Assembly: GCA_050261675.1 (NCBI GenBank)
Contig: JBLNDO010000033.1
Coordinates: 1-14,928 of the forward strand
Source: DASUBN01 sp050261675
Lineage (GTDB): Bacteria > Pseudomonadota > Gammaproteobacteria > Natronospirales > REEB76
Length of the DNA: 14,928 nucleotides
Direction of reading: 5' to 3'
The notes beneath the pieces are model-generated. The model was not told the origin of the DNA, made no database searches, and saw only the letters and a list, made by a program, of their open reading frames with translations. Shown piece by piece: positions 14,894 through 14,928 of the stretch. Both the position numbers and the translations under genes were made by a program. How positions within the stretch are numbered: position 1 is the first letter of the stretch; every line of letters starts with the position of its first letter.

Positions 14894-14928
14894 GAGCGAG
14901 GCGGCTTGAGGTGCGGCTTCCCGACAAG

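Noticed and set aside
13897..14928. Integron gene cassettes with attC sites
   Set aside because: Small single genes with intervening repeats suggested an integron, but I find no paired core sites (GTTRRRY with RYYYAAC) around the repeats and no integrase in the window.

Overview
The window looks like chromosomal DNA from a high-GC gammaproteobacterium. This rests on the gene order rpsP-rimM-trmD-rplS, a long-form (67K-type) SppA, and an Ax21-like small outer-membrane protein that hints at the Xanthomonadales or Nevskiales neighbourhood. The lineage is an inference from gene content and protein flavour, not from a search.

Layout. Bases 1-1967 hold the translation operon rpsP-rimM-trmD-rplS, closed by a strong intrinsic terminator with a GCAA loop. 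Immediately after it, 1983-5288 carries an exported TPR-type protein and, 3 nt later, a group II PLP-dependent decarboxylase, probably co-transcribed. Bases 5335-7170 encode signal peptide peptidase SppA with both catalytic residues present. Then come a Sel1-repeat lipoprotein with a TonB-like C-terminal domain (7197-7952), a small outer-membrane beta-barrel protein with its own terminator (8163-8847), and a 1053-residue exported Asp-box (sortilin/BNR-like) beta-propeller protein (8938-12099).

Seven bases after that gene lies a complete IS30-family element (12107-13360) with 39-bp inverted ends, an intact DD(33)E transposase and a possible 2-bp AC target duplication. A large hairpin sits over the transposase ribosome-binding region. 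Its outer arm would be absent from the element's own transcript but present in read-through transcripts, which suggests a guard against outside transcription.

Beyond the IS (13361-14928) the character changes. The DNA becomes progressively AT-richer, and three unrelated small membrane proteins of unknown function stand alone, all on the + strand. Two are followed by clear copies of a short repeat (31 of 36 bases identical between 14352-14387 and 14858-14893), and weaker relatives lie at 13905-13920 and 14409-14424. This one-small-gene-plus-repeat-tail layout is the least explained part of the window and looks like a cassette-type accessory region, although no canonical integron attC site is visible. 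The core genes before 12100 look like ordinary housekeeping and envelope functions.
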